Part shown: positions 1-5,570 of the stretch, in pieces
Position numbering within the stretch: the first letter of the stretch is position 1
Layout of the letters: each line of letters starts with the position of its first letter
Source: Acidobacteriaceae bacterium
GTDB taxonomy: Bacteria > Acidobacteriota > Terriglobia > Terriglobales > Acidobacteriaceae
DNA length: 6,085 nucleotides
Assembly (NCBI GenBank): GCA_030040395.1
Contig: JASHTU010000160.1
Span: forward strand, 1-6,085
Direction of reading: 5' to 3'
Position numbers and translations under genes: made by a program
Notes under the pieces: model-generated
Database searches by the model: none
Told to the model about the DNA's origin: nothing
What the model saw: the letters and a program-made list of their open reading frames with translations, nothing else

Positions 1-365
1 AGGGGCGCGGATTTGCGGGCGTAGTGCGGCGGCATCATTTCGGCGGCGGCCCCAAGTCCCACGGGCACATGTTTCAGGTGCAAGGCTCGATCGGCGCTTC
101 GAGTTTTCCCTCGCGCGTGTTTCCCGGCCAGCGCATGCCGGGCCATCTCGGGACCGACCAGGTGACGGTGCGCAACCTCCGCATCCGCGGCATCGACCTC
201 GATGAGAACCTGCTGATGGTTGAAGGTGCCGTGCCGGGTCCGCGCCAGGGCTACGTGCTGATTTCGAAAGCCAAGGCTCCCCCGCGCGAACGTCGCGGTT
301 TTGCCGGCGCGGGCACGGTCGATCCGCTGAAGGCGGCGAAGAAGGCGGCAATGAAGAGGAAGTAG
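1..365 (+). CDS. rplC: 50S ribosomal protein L3, C-terminal part (5' end outside the window)
   Basis: L3 is an early-assembling 23S rRNA-binding protein of the large subunit whose long loop reaches towards the peptidyl-transferase centre. The frame is open from base 3 and encodes 120 residues up to a TAG stop. Family landmarks run in order: GRGFAG at the very start, then HHFGGGPKSHG, the loop GSIGASSFPSRVFPGQRMPG, and NLLMVEGAVPGP near the end, followed by a basic Ala/Lys tail ending in KAAMKRK. The glutamine of E. coli L3 that PrmB methylates (Gln150, in GQNQTPG) aligns here with serine, so that modification cannot occur at this site; the GAS-type loop is, to my knowledge, common in other phyla. 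The N-terminal portion lies upstream of the window. It is followed by a 149-nt repeat-filled spacer before rplD. Confidence 0.97.
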   Translation, partial: GRGFAGVVRRHHFGGGPKSHGHMFQVQGSIGASSFPSRVFPGQRMPGHLGTDQVTVRNLRIRGIDLDENLLMVEGAVPGPRQGYVLISKAKAPPRERRGFAGAGTVDPLKAAKKAAMKRK

Positions 366-367
366 GC

Positions 368-504
368 GGCTCCTAGCTCCTAGCTTCTAATTCGATGGCG
401 GCGAAGCGGGCGGCGTTGGTTGAACGATGAATGGTCAGCGCGATCTGCTGATGAGCTTAGGAACGGAAGAGCTAGTAGCTGGAAGCTAGTGGCGAGTAGC
501 TGGC
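368..504. repeat. Heptad inverted repeat in the rplC–rplD spacer
   Basis: The left arm (about 368–393) reads as 7-nt units GGCTCC, TAGCTCC, TAGCTTC, TAATTC. The right arm (about 469–504) reads AGCTAGT, AGCTGGA, AGCTAGT, GGCGAGT, AGCTGGC. The arms are imperfect inverted complements: over a 22-nt alignment I count 16 identities, and several mismatches would be G·U pairs in RNA. The centre (about 394–468) is not repetitive. The left arm starts 2 nt after the rplC stop, and the right arm ends 10 nt before the rplD ATG. An RNA hairpin is plausible; its function is unknown. The right arm with its flank resembles that of the rpsS–rplV spacer. Confidence 0.85.
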
Positions 505-514
505 GGAAAAGACG

Positions 515-1207
515 ATGGCAAACATTGACGTACTGAATTTGAACGGCGAAAAGGTGGGCTCGATGGAGCTCTCCGACGCGATCTTCGGGCCCGAGCAGGT
601 GAACGAGGCTCTGCTGTGGGAAGCAGTGAAGCACTACCGCGCCGCGCTGCGCCAGGGCACGCACGCCACCAAGAACCGCAAGCTGGTGGCCGGTTCGGGC
701 AAAAAGCTTTGGAAGCAGAAGGGGACGGGCCGCGCGCGCGTCGGCTCGGTGCGCTCGCCCTTATGGCGCCACGGCGGCACGGTGCACGGGCCGCAGCCGC
801 GCAGCTATGAGTATCCTTTCCCCCACAAAAAGCTGCTGGGCGCGTTACGCTCGGCGCTGGCCGCCAAACTGGCCGACGGCAAGCTGACGGTGGTCGATTC
901 GCTCGAGATCAAGGAAGGCAAGACCAAGCTTTACTACACCGCGCTGAACAAGCTCGGCGTTACGCGCACGGTGCTGCTGGTCGAGAATGGCAAAACCTTG
1001 ACCCAGGCTTTGGTGCTTGGCGCGCGCAATCTTCAGGGCGTGGAGCTGATGCTGAATAACGAGGTGCACCCCTACGACTTGCTGCGCTATGAGCGGGCCA
1101 TCTTCTCGCGCCCCGCCATTGAGCAGCTCGCCGAAGCTCTCCAGAAGTCCGTTTCGAAACGCAAGTCCGCTCCGGAGAAGCCCGACGCCGAAAAGGAGGC
1201 CGCGTAA
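515..1207 (+). CDS. rplD: 50S ribosomal protein L4
   Basis: L4 binds 23S rRNA and sends a basic loop into the peptide exit tunnel, where with L22 it forms the constriction. In E. coli it also represses its own S10 operon; whether that holds here cannot be read from the sequence. The protein has 230 residues, somewhat longer than the roughly 200–210 usual, because of a charged Lys/Glu/Ala tail over about the last 20 residues. The tunnel loop is clear: KQKGTGRARVGS at residues 67–78 and WRHGGTVHGPQPRSY at 84–98. The ATG follows a modest ribosome site (GGAAAA, about 5 nt upstream), very like that of rplB. Its stop TAA overlaps the rplW ATG by one base (TAATG), which points to translational coupling. 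Confidence 0.98.
   Translation: MANIDVLNLNGEKVGSMELSDAIFGPEQVNEALLWEAVKHYRAALRQGTHATKNRKLVAGSGKKLWKQKGTGRARVGSVRSPLWRHGGTVHGPQPRSYEYPFPHKKLLGALRSALAAKLADGKLTVVDSLEIKEGKTKLYYTALNKLGVTRTVLLVENGKTLTQALVLGARNLQGVELMLNNEVHPYDLLRYERAIFSRPAIEQLAEALQKSVSKRKSAPEKPDAEKEAA
1193..1199 (+). promoter_or_regulatory. Strong Shine–Dalgarno site of rplW inside the rplD 3' end
   Basis: AAGGAGG, a near-perfect anti-16S match, lies in the last codons of rplD, 7 nt before the rplW ATG. It fixes the rplW start at the TAATG overlap. It is the strongest ribosome-binding site in the window and sits at one of the three junctions without the repeat element. Confidence 0.85.
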
Positions 1208-1500
1208 TGTCAAGACTCTACACCATCCTCCGCCGGCCGGTAATTACCGAAAAAGGCCTGGGCGTCAAGGAGACTGAAGGCACGTTGGTCTTCGATGTGG
1301 CGCCGGACGCCACCAAGACCGAGGTCAAGGAAGCCGTGGAGACGCTGTTCAAGGTGAAGGTGGCCGCGGTGCGCACCGCCAACTTCATCGGCAAGGAGCG
1401 CCGCCGAGGCAGATACGCCGGCTACCGGCCGGATTGGAAAAAGGTCTATGTGCGGTTAAAGGCCGGGGAAAAGCTGCCCGAGTACGTGAGCAATCTGTAA
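1207..1500 (+). CDS. rplW: 50S ribosomal protein L23
   Basis: L23 sits at the exit of the peptide tunnel and is the docking point for trigger factor and the signal recognition particle. The 97-residue product is of normal length. It begins with the family motif RRPVITEK (residues 9–16); Glu15 aligns with E. coli Glu18, the trigger-factor contact. A basic rRNA-binding extension follows at 62–79 (GKERRRGRYAGYRPDWKK). The start is set by the overlap with the rplD stop and a strong AAGGAGG site 7 nt upstream, so the two genes are probably translated in a coupled manner. After the TAA stop comes a 151-nt repeat-containing spacer before rplB. Confidence 0.97.
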   Translation: MSRLYTILRRPVITEKGLGVKETEGTLVFDVAPDATKTEVKEAVETLFKVKVAAVRTANFIGKERRRGRYAGYRPDWKKVYVRLKAGEKLPEYVSNL

Positions 1501-1502
1501 GA

Positions 1503-1636
1503 GCAGCTTCTGGCTACTAGCTCCTGGCTGCTGGCTTTTGAGCGCGAGAATGGAAGTTTTGAGCTTGTTGCGTAAGTCGCAAAAGTTTGCTGGAGCAGGA
1601 CGAGTTAGGGGCTAGAAGCCAGCAGCTGGAAGCTCG
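1503..1636. repeat. Heptad inverted repeat in the rplW–rplB spacer
   Basis: The left arm (about 1503–1540) reads AGCTTC, TGGCTAC, TAGCTCC, TGGCTGC, TGGCTTT. The right arm (about 1603–1636) reads AGTTAGG, GGCTAGA, AGCCAGC, AGCTGGA, AGCTCG. The best pairing is 1521–1539 with 1614–1632: 15 of 19 positions are Watson–Crick complementary, including an uninterrupted 11-bp run GCTGCTGGCTT (1527–1537). Three of the four mismatches would be G·U in RNA, giving 18 of 19 paired. The centre (about 1541–1602) is unique. The rplB ribosome site (AAGGAAAA) lies just outside the right arm. Confidence 0.87.
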
Positions 1637-1651
1637 TTAAGGAAAACGACG

Positions 1652-2476
1652 ATGGCAATCAAAACATACCGACCGATGACCTCGACGCTGCGGTTTCAAA
1701 CCTCGCTGGTCAACGACGATCTGACCACGGATGCGCCGCACAAGCCGCTGCTGGTGACGCGCAAGCGCACCGGCGGACGGCGCAATTCGGGCGATCTGAC
1801 CATCCGCCACCACGGCGGCGGCCACAAGCAGAAGATCCGCCTCATCGACTTCAAGCGCGACAAGGCCGGCGTGCCGGGCAAAGTGGCGACCATCGAGTAC
1901 GATCCCAATCGCTCGGCGCGGATCGCCCTGGTGCACTACGCGGACGGCGAGAAGCGTTACATCCTGCAGCCGGTGGGCCTCAAGGTGGGCGCCACCGTGA
2001 CCTCGGGGCCGGAAGCCGACATCCTGGTTGGCAATGCCTTGCCGCTCAAGAACATTCCCGCCGGCACCACGGTGCACGCCATCGAGCTGAGGCCGGGCAA
2101 GGGCGCGCAAATGGCGCGCTCGGCGGGCGCGCAGGCGCAACTGGTGGCCAAGGAAGGTGACTACGCCCTGCTCAAATTGCCCTCGGGTGAGACGCGAAAA
2201 GTGCTTGCCGAGTGCATGGCGACCATCGGCCAGGTGGGCAACACCGATCATGAGAATGTCTCCATAGGTAAGGCGGGGCGCAGGCGCTGGATGGGCATCC
2301 GGCCCACCAACCGCGGCGTGACCATGAACCCCGTGGACCACCCGCATGGCGGCGGCGAGGGCAAAACCTCGGGCGGACGCCATCCGGTGACGCCGTGGGG
2401 ACAGCCGACACGCGGCTACAAAACGCGCAACAACAAGCGGACCGACACGTTTATTGTCGCCCGCAGAACGAAGTAG
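1652..2476 (+). CDS. rplB: 50S ribosomal protein L2
   Basis: L2 is a primary 23S rRNA binder needed for subunit association and for the peptidyl-transferase region. The product has 274 residues, the standard length (E. coli 273). In order I see GGRRNSG (41–47), RHHGGGHKQ (52–60), EYDPNRSA (82–89), the core KPGKG-like segment (RPGKG), and the C-terminal signature [10 protein letters not shown] from about 228. His230 aligns with the E. coli histidine usually numbered 229, important for activity. The end [11 protein letters not shown] is also typical. The ATG follows AAGGAAAACGACG, close to the leader of rplD, whose gene also starts ATGGCAA. It stands alone between two long repeat-bearing spacers. 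Confidence 0.99.
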   Translation: MAIKTYRPMTSTLRFQTSLVNDDLTTDAPHKPLLVTRKRTGGRRNSGDLTIRHHGGGHKQKIRLIDFKRDKAGVPGKVATIEYDPNRSARIALVHYADGEKRYILQPVGLKVGATVTSGPEADILVGNALPLKNIPAGTTVHAIELRPGKGAQMARSAGAQAQLVAKEGDYALLKLPSGETRKVLAECMATIGQVGNTDHENVSIGKAGRRRWMGIRPTNRGVTMNPVDHPHGGGEGKTSGGRHPVTPWGQPTRGYKTRNNKRTDTFIVARRTK

Positions 2477-2480
2477 AAAG

Positions 2481-2605
2481 GCAGCCTTTAGCATCTAGCT
2501 TCTAGCTAAATGGCCGCGAATGAAGAATTGAGGCAATAACTGGGCAGTTAGCTTGAGCAAGATGGGACTAAAAGCTAAGAGCCAAAAGCAAAAAGCTAGG
2601 AGCTG
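2481..2605. repeat. Heptad inverted repeat in the rplB–rpsS spacer, including the rpsS ribosome site
   Basis: The left arm (about 2481–2508) reads CCTT, TAGCATC, TAGCTTC, TAGCTAA. The right arm (about 2567–2605) reads ACTAAA, AGCTAAG, AGCCAAA, AGCAAAA, AGCTAGG, AGCTG. It is more A-rich than the neighbouring arms. The segment 2496–2506 (TAGCTTCTAGC) can pair completely, with two G·U pairs, with 2595–2605 (GCTAGGAGCTG). That right-arm segment contains the AGGAG ribosome-binding site of rpsS and is followed by five T residues and the ATG. The centre (about 2509–2566) shows no repeat. Confidence 0.83.
2598..2602 (+). promoter_or_regulatory. rpsS Shine–Dalgarno site embedded in the heptad arm
   Basis: AGGAG is 8 nt from the rpsS ATG, a normal spacing, and no other candidate lies closer. 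It is formed by the junction of two heptad units (AGCTAGG/AGCTG), so the repeat itself supplies the ribosome-binding site. Pairing with 2496–2506 would hide it. Sequestration in vivo is inference. Confidence 0.7.
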
Positions 2606-2610
2606 TTTTT

Positions 2611-2907
2611 ATGGCACGTTCGACAAAAAAGGGGCCGTTTGTGGATGCGCACTTGAGTGTGAAGATCGACGCGCTGAACCAGGCCAATGAGAAGAAGGTG
2701 GTCAAGACCTGGGCGCGGCGCTCGACGATTTTTCCCGAGTTTGTGGGTCATACCATCGCCGTCCACAATGGCAAGAAGTTCGTTCCGGTGTACGTCACCG
2801 AGAACATGGTGGGTCACAAGCTGGGTGAGTTTGCGCCCACCCGCAGCTTTAAAGGACACACCGGCGGGTCGAAGGCGGCGACGGAGACCGTGGCTAAGCC
2901 GCGCTAG
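2611..2907 (+). CDS. rpsS: 30S ribosomal protein S19
   Basis: S19 belongs to the head of the small subunit, pairs with S13 and contacts the A-site finger side of the intersubunit bridge. The product has 98 residues against about 92 in E. coli; the surplus is a short C-terminal tail (TETVAKPR). Conserved elements are STKKGPF (4–10), [14 protein letters not shown] (33–46), [20 protein letters not shown] and LGEFAPTR (71–78), then GHTGG near the end. Ten residues into the gene the sequence is already unmistakable, so the ATG is secure. Its ribosome site is part of the upstream repeat arm, which is unusual. A 159-nt spacer, the longest in the window, follows. Confidence 0.98.
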   Translation: MARSTKKGPFVDAHLSVKIDALNQANEKKVVKTWARRSTIFPEFVGHTIAVHNGKKFVPVYVTENMVGHKLGEFAPTRSFKGHTGGSKAATETVAKPR

Positions 2908-2910
2908 AAG

Positions 2911-3047
2911 CAGCTTCTAGCTTCTAGTTTCCAGCCTCTAGCATGATGGAGGGGGAACGGACAGCGGGGTTTTAAGAAGGGGCGATTCGTGACGTGCAGC
3001 ATGTTGGCTCGAGTACGGAAGAGCTAGAAGCTGGCAGCTAGAAGCTT
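2911..3047. repeat. Heptad inverted repeat in the rpsS–rplV spacer
   Basis: The left arm (about 2911–2942) reads AGCTTC, TAGCTTC, TAGTTTC, CAGCCTC, TAGC. The right arm (about 3021–3047) reads AGCTAGA, AGCTGGC, AGCTAGA, AGCTTC. Segment 2912–2931 pairs with 3027–3046 at 17 of 20 positions, including an uninterrupted 11-bp run (AGCTTCTAGCT with AGCTAGAAGCT, 3036–3046). The centre (about 2943–3020) is unique and G-rich at its start. The rplV ribosome site (TGAGGA, 3052–3057) lies outside the arm. Confidence 0.87.
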
Positions 3048-3066
3048 CAGTTGAGGAACCAGAGAG

Positions 3067-3507
3067 ATGGCAGTGGAGACAAGAGAATTTCGGGCGTCGG
3101 CGCGGTACCAGCACGTCTCGCCGCAAAAGGCGCGGCTGGTGTTGGATCTGATCCGGGGACGAGGCGTGCAGGAGGCGCTGGATACGGCGGCCTTCACCAA
3201 GAAGCGCATCGCCCCGGTGATTCACAAGCTGCTCACTTCGGCGGTGGACAACGCCAAGTACGTGGCTGGCGAAGAGGGTTTCGACCTGGACGTGGACAAC
3301 CTCTACGTGAAACAGGCGCTGGCCAACGACGGGCCGCGCATGAAGCGCATTCGCCCGGCGCCCATGGGCCGCGCCTATCGCTACCAGCGCCGGCTCACGC
3401 ACATTGTGCTTTCCGTGGCCGAACGCACGTCCGCGGAGAACCTCGTGACCAGGGCGGAAGAGCCGGAGCCGAAGGCGGCGAAAAAGAAGGCCGGCAAGAA
3501 GGCCTAG
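3067..3507 (+). CDS. rplV: 50S ribosomal protein L22
   Basis: L22 binds several 23S domains, and its long β-hairpin lines the exit tunnel opposite L4. The product has 146 residues. The first 120 or so match the roughly 110-residue family core: [20 protein letters not shown] near the N-terminus, AVDNAKY in the middle, and the tunnel hairpin [17 protein letters not shown] at 89–105, whose MKR (92–94) corresponds to the segment deleted in classical erythromycin-resistant mutants and is intact here. The remaining 25 residues form a Glu- then Lys/Ala-rich extension ([11 protein letters not shown] at the end). The start follows TGAGGA; the stop is 22 nt before rpsC, a normal operon spacing with no repeat. 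Confidence 0.98.
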   Translation: MAVETREFRASARYQHVSPQKARLVLDLIRGRGVQEALDTAAFTKKRIAPVIHKLLTSAVDNAKYVAGEEGFDLDVDNLYVKQALANDGPRMKRIRPAPMGRAYRYQRRLTHIVLSVAERTSAENLVTRAEEPEPKAAKKKAGKKA

Positions 3508-3529
3508 AGAGTCTTTTGAGAGGAAGCAT

Positions 3530-4198
3530 ATGGGACAAAAAGTCCATCCTTACGGATTCCGGTTGGGAATCAACAAACCGTGGCGCTCGCGCTGGTTTTC
3601 CGAGCGGGAGTACGACAAACTCCTCGTCGAGGACGTGAAGCTTAAGGCCGAGCTACGCGAAAAGCTTAAGGCCGCCGGCGTCAGTTCGGTGGAGATCGAG
3701 CGGCCGGGAAACAAGCTGCGCTTTTTGATCCGCACCGCGCGCCCCGGCATCGTGATCGGCCGCAAAGGCGCGGAGATCGAGAAGCTCAAAACCGAGCTCG
3801 GCAAGCGCACCAGCCGCGATGTCTTTATCGACATCATCGAGGTGAACAAGCCGGAGCTCGACGCGCAACTGGTGAGCGAAAACATCGCCTTGCAGCTCGA
3901 AAAGCGCGTCAGCTTCCGCCGCGCCATGCGCAAGAGCGTGGACTCGGCGCTGCGCTTCGGTTGCAAAGGCATCAAGGTGCGGGTTTCCGGCCGGTTGAAC
4001 GGCAATGAGATTGCCCGCTCGGAGTGGTATCTGCAGGGCCGGTTACCCTTGCACACCCTCCGCGCCGACGTCGATTACGGCTTTACCGAAGCCAACACCA
4101 CTTACGGCGTAATCGGCGTCAAAACGTGGATCTATCGCGGTGACATTTACGAGCAGAAGCGCCGCCAACAGCAGCCAGCGACGACGGGAGTGTTCTAA
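3530..4198 (+). CDS. rpsC: 30S ribosomal protein S3
   Basis: S3 forms the mRNA entry channel with S4 and S5 and helps unwind mRNA during translation. The product has 222 residues, within the family range. It starts with the nearly invariant [14 protein letters not shown]. The type II KH domain carries its GxxG loop as GRKG at 77–80 ([13 protein letters not shown]). The basic helicase patch RRAMRK lies at 130–135, followed by [15 protein letters not shown] and the C-terminal domain signature from about 173 ([26 protein letters not shown]). The tail is short and Gln-rich ([10 protein letters not shown]). A GAGAGGA ribosome site (3518–3524) lies 5 nt before the ATG. The gene is close to rplV, so the pair forms one compact block between two repeat spacers. 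Confidence 0.99.
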   Translation: MGQKVHPYGFRLGINKPWRSRWFSEREYDKLLVEDVKLKAELREKLKAAGVSSVEIERPGNKLRFLIRTARPGIVIGRKGAEIEKLKTELGKRTSRDVFIDIIEVNKPELDAQLVSENIALQLEKRVSFRRAMRKSVDSALRFGCKGIKVRVSGRLNGNEIARSEWYLQGRLPLHTLRADVDYGFTEANTTYGVIGVKTWIYRGDIYEQKRRQQQPATTGVF

Positions 4199-4201
4199 AG
4201 G

Positions 4202-4302
4202 CAGCTCGCAGTTCACAGTTCGAAGTTCACAGTGGCGCTTGCCGCGATGTGATGCAAGAGAACTGAGAACTGCGAGCTAAGAACTGTGAACTGGTTCTGA
4301 GG
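4202..4302. repeat. Heptad inverted repeat of a different sequence type in the rpsC–rplP spacer
   Basis: The left arm (about 4202–4235) reads AGCTCGC, AGTTCAC, AGTTCGA, AGTTCAC, AGTGG. The right arm (about 4259–4302) reads GAACTGA, GAACTGC, GAGCTAA, GAACTGT, GAACTGG. The period is again 7, but the core is AGTTC/GAACT instead of AGCT. Segment 4203–4221 is complementary to 4260–4278 at 18 of 19 positions. In a second register, shifted by exactly three units, 4209–4233 pairs with 4269–4293 at 21 of 25, with a perfect 13-bp run. The short centre contains a nested 5-bp stem, CTTGC (4238–4242) with GCAAG (4254–4258). Confidence 0.9.
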
Positions 4303-4311
4303 TTTTTCGTT

Positions 4312-4749
4312 ATGTTGATGCCGAAGAAAGTGAAGTTTCGCAAACAGCAGAAGGGTAAGCGCCGCGGCAAGGCCTGGCGCGGCTCCGCGTTGGCGTTCGG
4401 TGAATACGGGCTGAAGGTGCTGGAGTGCGGGTACATTACCGACCGGCAGATCGAGGTCAGCCGCATCGCCATGACCCGCTTCGTCAAGCGCGGCGGCAAG
4501 ATCTGGCTGCGGCTGTTTCCTGACAAGCCGATCACCAAGAAGCCGGCCGAGGTCCGCATGGGTTCGGGCAAGGGCGCGCTCGATCACTGGGTCGCGGTGG
4601 TGCGTCCGGGCAAGATCCTCTTCGAAATGGAAGGCGTGGCGCCGGAAGTCGCCGCGGAAGCGATGCGTCTGGCGGCCCACAAGCTGCCCCTGAGGACCAA
4701 GTTCGTCGAACGGCCGGGCGCCGAGAAAGTTGTAGCCGCGGCCAAGTAG
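4312..4749 (+). CDS. rplP: 50S ribosomal protein L16
   Basis: L16 is a late-assembling protein that organises the A-site region of the large subunit near 5S rRNA and L25/L27. The product has 145 residues (E. coli 136). The start [11 protein letters not shown] matches the family's MLxPKRxKFRK, which decides the ATG at 4312 over the one two codons later. Further landmarks are GKRRG (15–19), [21 protein letters not shown] (43–56), [18 protein letters not shown], and RMGSGKG from residue 82. Arg82 aligns with E. coli Arg81, the arginine hydroxylated by RoxA in that species. A short Ala/Lys tail closes the protein. The ribosome site is TGAGG (4298–4302), 9 nt before the ATG, just at the edge of the right repeat arm. 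Confidence 0.98.
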   Translation: MLMPKKVKFRKQQKGKRRGKAWRGSALAFGEYGLKVLECGYITDRQIEVSRIAMTRFVKRGGKIWLRLFPDKPITKKPAEVRMGSGKGALDHWVAVVRPGKILFEMEGVAPEVAAEAMRLAAHKLPLRTKFVERPGAEKVVAAAK

Positions 4750-4754
4750 GACAA

Positions 4755-4855
4755 CAGCTTTTAGCTCTTAGCCTTTAGCTTTTCGTGCTGCAACCAAGCG
4801 GGCTGCATGCGCGGGACCAAGCTAAAAGCTAATAGCTAAAGGCTAGGAGCTAAGA
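4755..4855. repeat. Heptad inverted repeat in the rplP–rpmC spacer, including the rpmC ribosome site
   Basis: The left arm (about 4755–4784) reads AGCTTT, TAGCTCT, TAGCCTT, TAGCTTT. The right arm (about 4821–4855) reads GCTAAA, AGCTAAT, AGCTAAA, GGCTAGG, AGCTAAG. Segment 4761–4783 is complementary to 4831–4853 at 21 of 23 positions, the longest near-perfect arm pair in the window. The odd left unit TAGCCTT is mirrored by the odd right unit with GGCT in the matching place. The centre (about 4785–4820) is short. The left arm and its flank closely resemble those of the rplN–rplX spacer. Confidence 0.9.
4845..4849 (+). promoter_or_regulatory. rpmC Shine–Dalgarno site embedded in the heptad arm
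   Basis: AGGAG lies 10 nt before the rpmC ATG and is formed by the junction of the last two heptad units (GGCTAGG/AGCTAAG). It falls inside the 21-of-23 complementary segment, opposite CTCTT of the left arm, so the folded hairpin would cover it. No other good ribosome-binding site is present. The regulatory consequence is inference. Confidence 0.7.
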
Positions 4856-4859
4856 AACA

Positions 4860-5132
4860 ATGGAACTCCAGAAGATTCGCAGTTTGAGCGACGCGGAGCT
4901 GGCGCACCAGGAGCGGACCACATCCGACCAACTCTTCCGGCTGCGCTTTCAGGTCGCCATGGGACAGAACGATGGCGTTAAAAAGCTCCGTCAGTTGCGC
5001 AAGGAGATCGCGCGCATCAAGACCGTGGCCCGCGAGCGCGAGCTCGGCATCCACGGCGAAATTTCCGACTCCACCGCGGCTCCCGAAGCCCAGGAAACCA
5101 ACGGCGGTAAAGAGAAGGGAGCCCGTAAATGA
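4860..5132 (+). CDS. rpmC: 50S ribosomal protein L29
   Basis: L29 is a small, helical protein next to L23 at the tunnel exit. The product has 90 residues; the first 65 or so form the usual two-helix core, with LSDAEL near residues 9–14, [13 protein letters not shown] (24–36) and the signature [16 protein letters not shown] (46–61). The last 25 residues are an extra polar tail rich in Ala, Glu, Gly and Lys (ending GGKEKGARK), beyond the 60–70 residue norm. The tail codons also carry the GGGAG ribosome site used by rpsQ, and the TGA stop overlaps the rpsQ start as ATGA. That part may therefore be kept partly for coupling, which is inference. Confidence 0.96.
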   Translation: MELQKIRSLSDAELAHQERTTSDQLFRLRFQVAMGQNDGVKKLRQLRKEIARIKTVARERELGIHGEISDSTAAPEAQETNGGKEKGARK

Positions 5133-5449
5133 CGGTCAATCAGGAAGCAGCGCAGTCGCCCGTTTCGCGCCGCAATGAAAAGGTCGGACAGGTGGTTTCG
5201 ACCAAGATGCAGAAGACCATCGTGGTCGCGGTCGAGATGCGCAAGGCTCACGCCAAGTACAAGCGGATCGTGCGCTCCACAAAGAAGTTCTATGCGCACG
5301 ACGAGCAGAGCTCGGCGCGGCTGGGCGATATGGTGCGCATCCGTGAAACTCGCCCGTTGAGCAAGCTCAAGCGGTGGAACCTCGAAGAGATCGTCCGGCG
5401 CTCGACGCTTGCCCAGATTGAAGATACGGCGCACGAGCCGGTGAGCTAA
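5129..5449 (+). CDS. rpsQ: 30S ribosomal protein S17
   Basis: S17 is a primary 16S rRNA binder with an OB fold, needed early in small-subunit assembly. The product has 106 residues compared with about 84 in E. coli. The surplus is an N-terminal stretch of about 15 residues ([15 protein letters not shown]) and a short acidic C-terminal tail. The core is plain: [18 protein letters not shown] (19–36), [19 protein letters not shown] (41–59), and the signature [18 protein letters not shown] (66–83). I chose the ATG overlapping the rpmC stop (ATGA) because it has GGGAG at 5117–5121 and no in-frame ATG lies between it and the core. In E. coli this gene ends the S10 operon; here nothing terminator-like separates it from rplN. 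Confidence 0.97.
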   Translation: MTVNQEAAQSPVSRRNEKVGQVVSTKMQKTIVVAVEMRKAHAKYKRIVRSTKKFYAHDEQSSARLGDMVRIRETRPLSKLKRWNLEEIVRRSTLAQIEDTAHEPVS

Positions 5450-5455
5450 AAGGTC

Positions 5456-5554
5456 GCCTCTAGCTACTGGCTTCTAGCCGGTCTTTGCCGGGGCGAAGAA
5501 AGTGGACAGGAGCAAGGCGAAGCTAGGAGCTGGCAGCTAGAAGCTGATAGCTGT
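5456..5554. repeat. Heptad inverted repeat in the rpsQ–rplN spacer
   Basis: The left arm (about 5456–5480) reads GCCTC, TAGCTAC, TGGCTTC, TAGCCGG. The right arm (about 5521–5552) reads AGCTAGG, AGCTGGC, AGCTAGA, AGCTGAT, AGCT. Segment 5459–5478 pairs with 5522–5541 at 16 of 20 positions, and three of the four differences become G·U pairs in RNA (19 of 20 paired). The centre (about 5481–5520) is short. A T5 run (5554–5558) follows the right arm, then the rplN ribosome site GGAGAAG (5559–5565), which is outside the repeat. Confidence 0.86.
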
Positions 5555-5570
5555 TTTTGGAGAAGCAACC

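Noticed and set aside
380..664. Minus-strand reading frame covering the rplC–rplD spacer and the start of rplD
   Set aside because: It is antisense to L4 and its C-terminal part is the translation of the heptads (Leu/Ser/Phe runs such as QLLATSFQLLALP). It has no family motif, so it is a shadow frame.
1541..1602. Internal promoter in the rplW–rplB or rplB–rpsS centre
   Set aside because: TTGAGC- and TTGAGG-like hexamers occur, but without a convincing -10 box at proper spacing. Nothing beyond chance.
1637..2494. 285-codon minus-strand frame opposite rplB
   Set aside because: It is antisense to the intact L2 gene over its whole length. The long open frame comes from high-GC codon bias, and no protein family is recognisable.
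2938..3402. Minus-strand frame opposite rplV and its upstream spacer
   Set aside because: It is antisense to L22, and the spacer part again encodes a heptad-derived Leu/Ser/Ala string. It is not a gene.
4213..4680. Minus-strand frame with [11 protein letters not shown] residues
   Set aside because: A 7-nt repeat read in triplets yields a 7-residue period, which explains the string. The rest is antisense to L16. I recall such strings as common spurious proteins in databases but cannot verify that here.
5450..5570. Terminator and promoter separating S10 and spc operons before rplN
   Set aside because: The spacer has the same heptad architecture as those inside the S10 part, with no GC-rich stem plus U tract and no clear promoter boxes.
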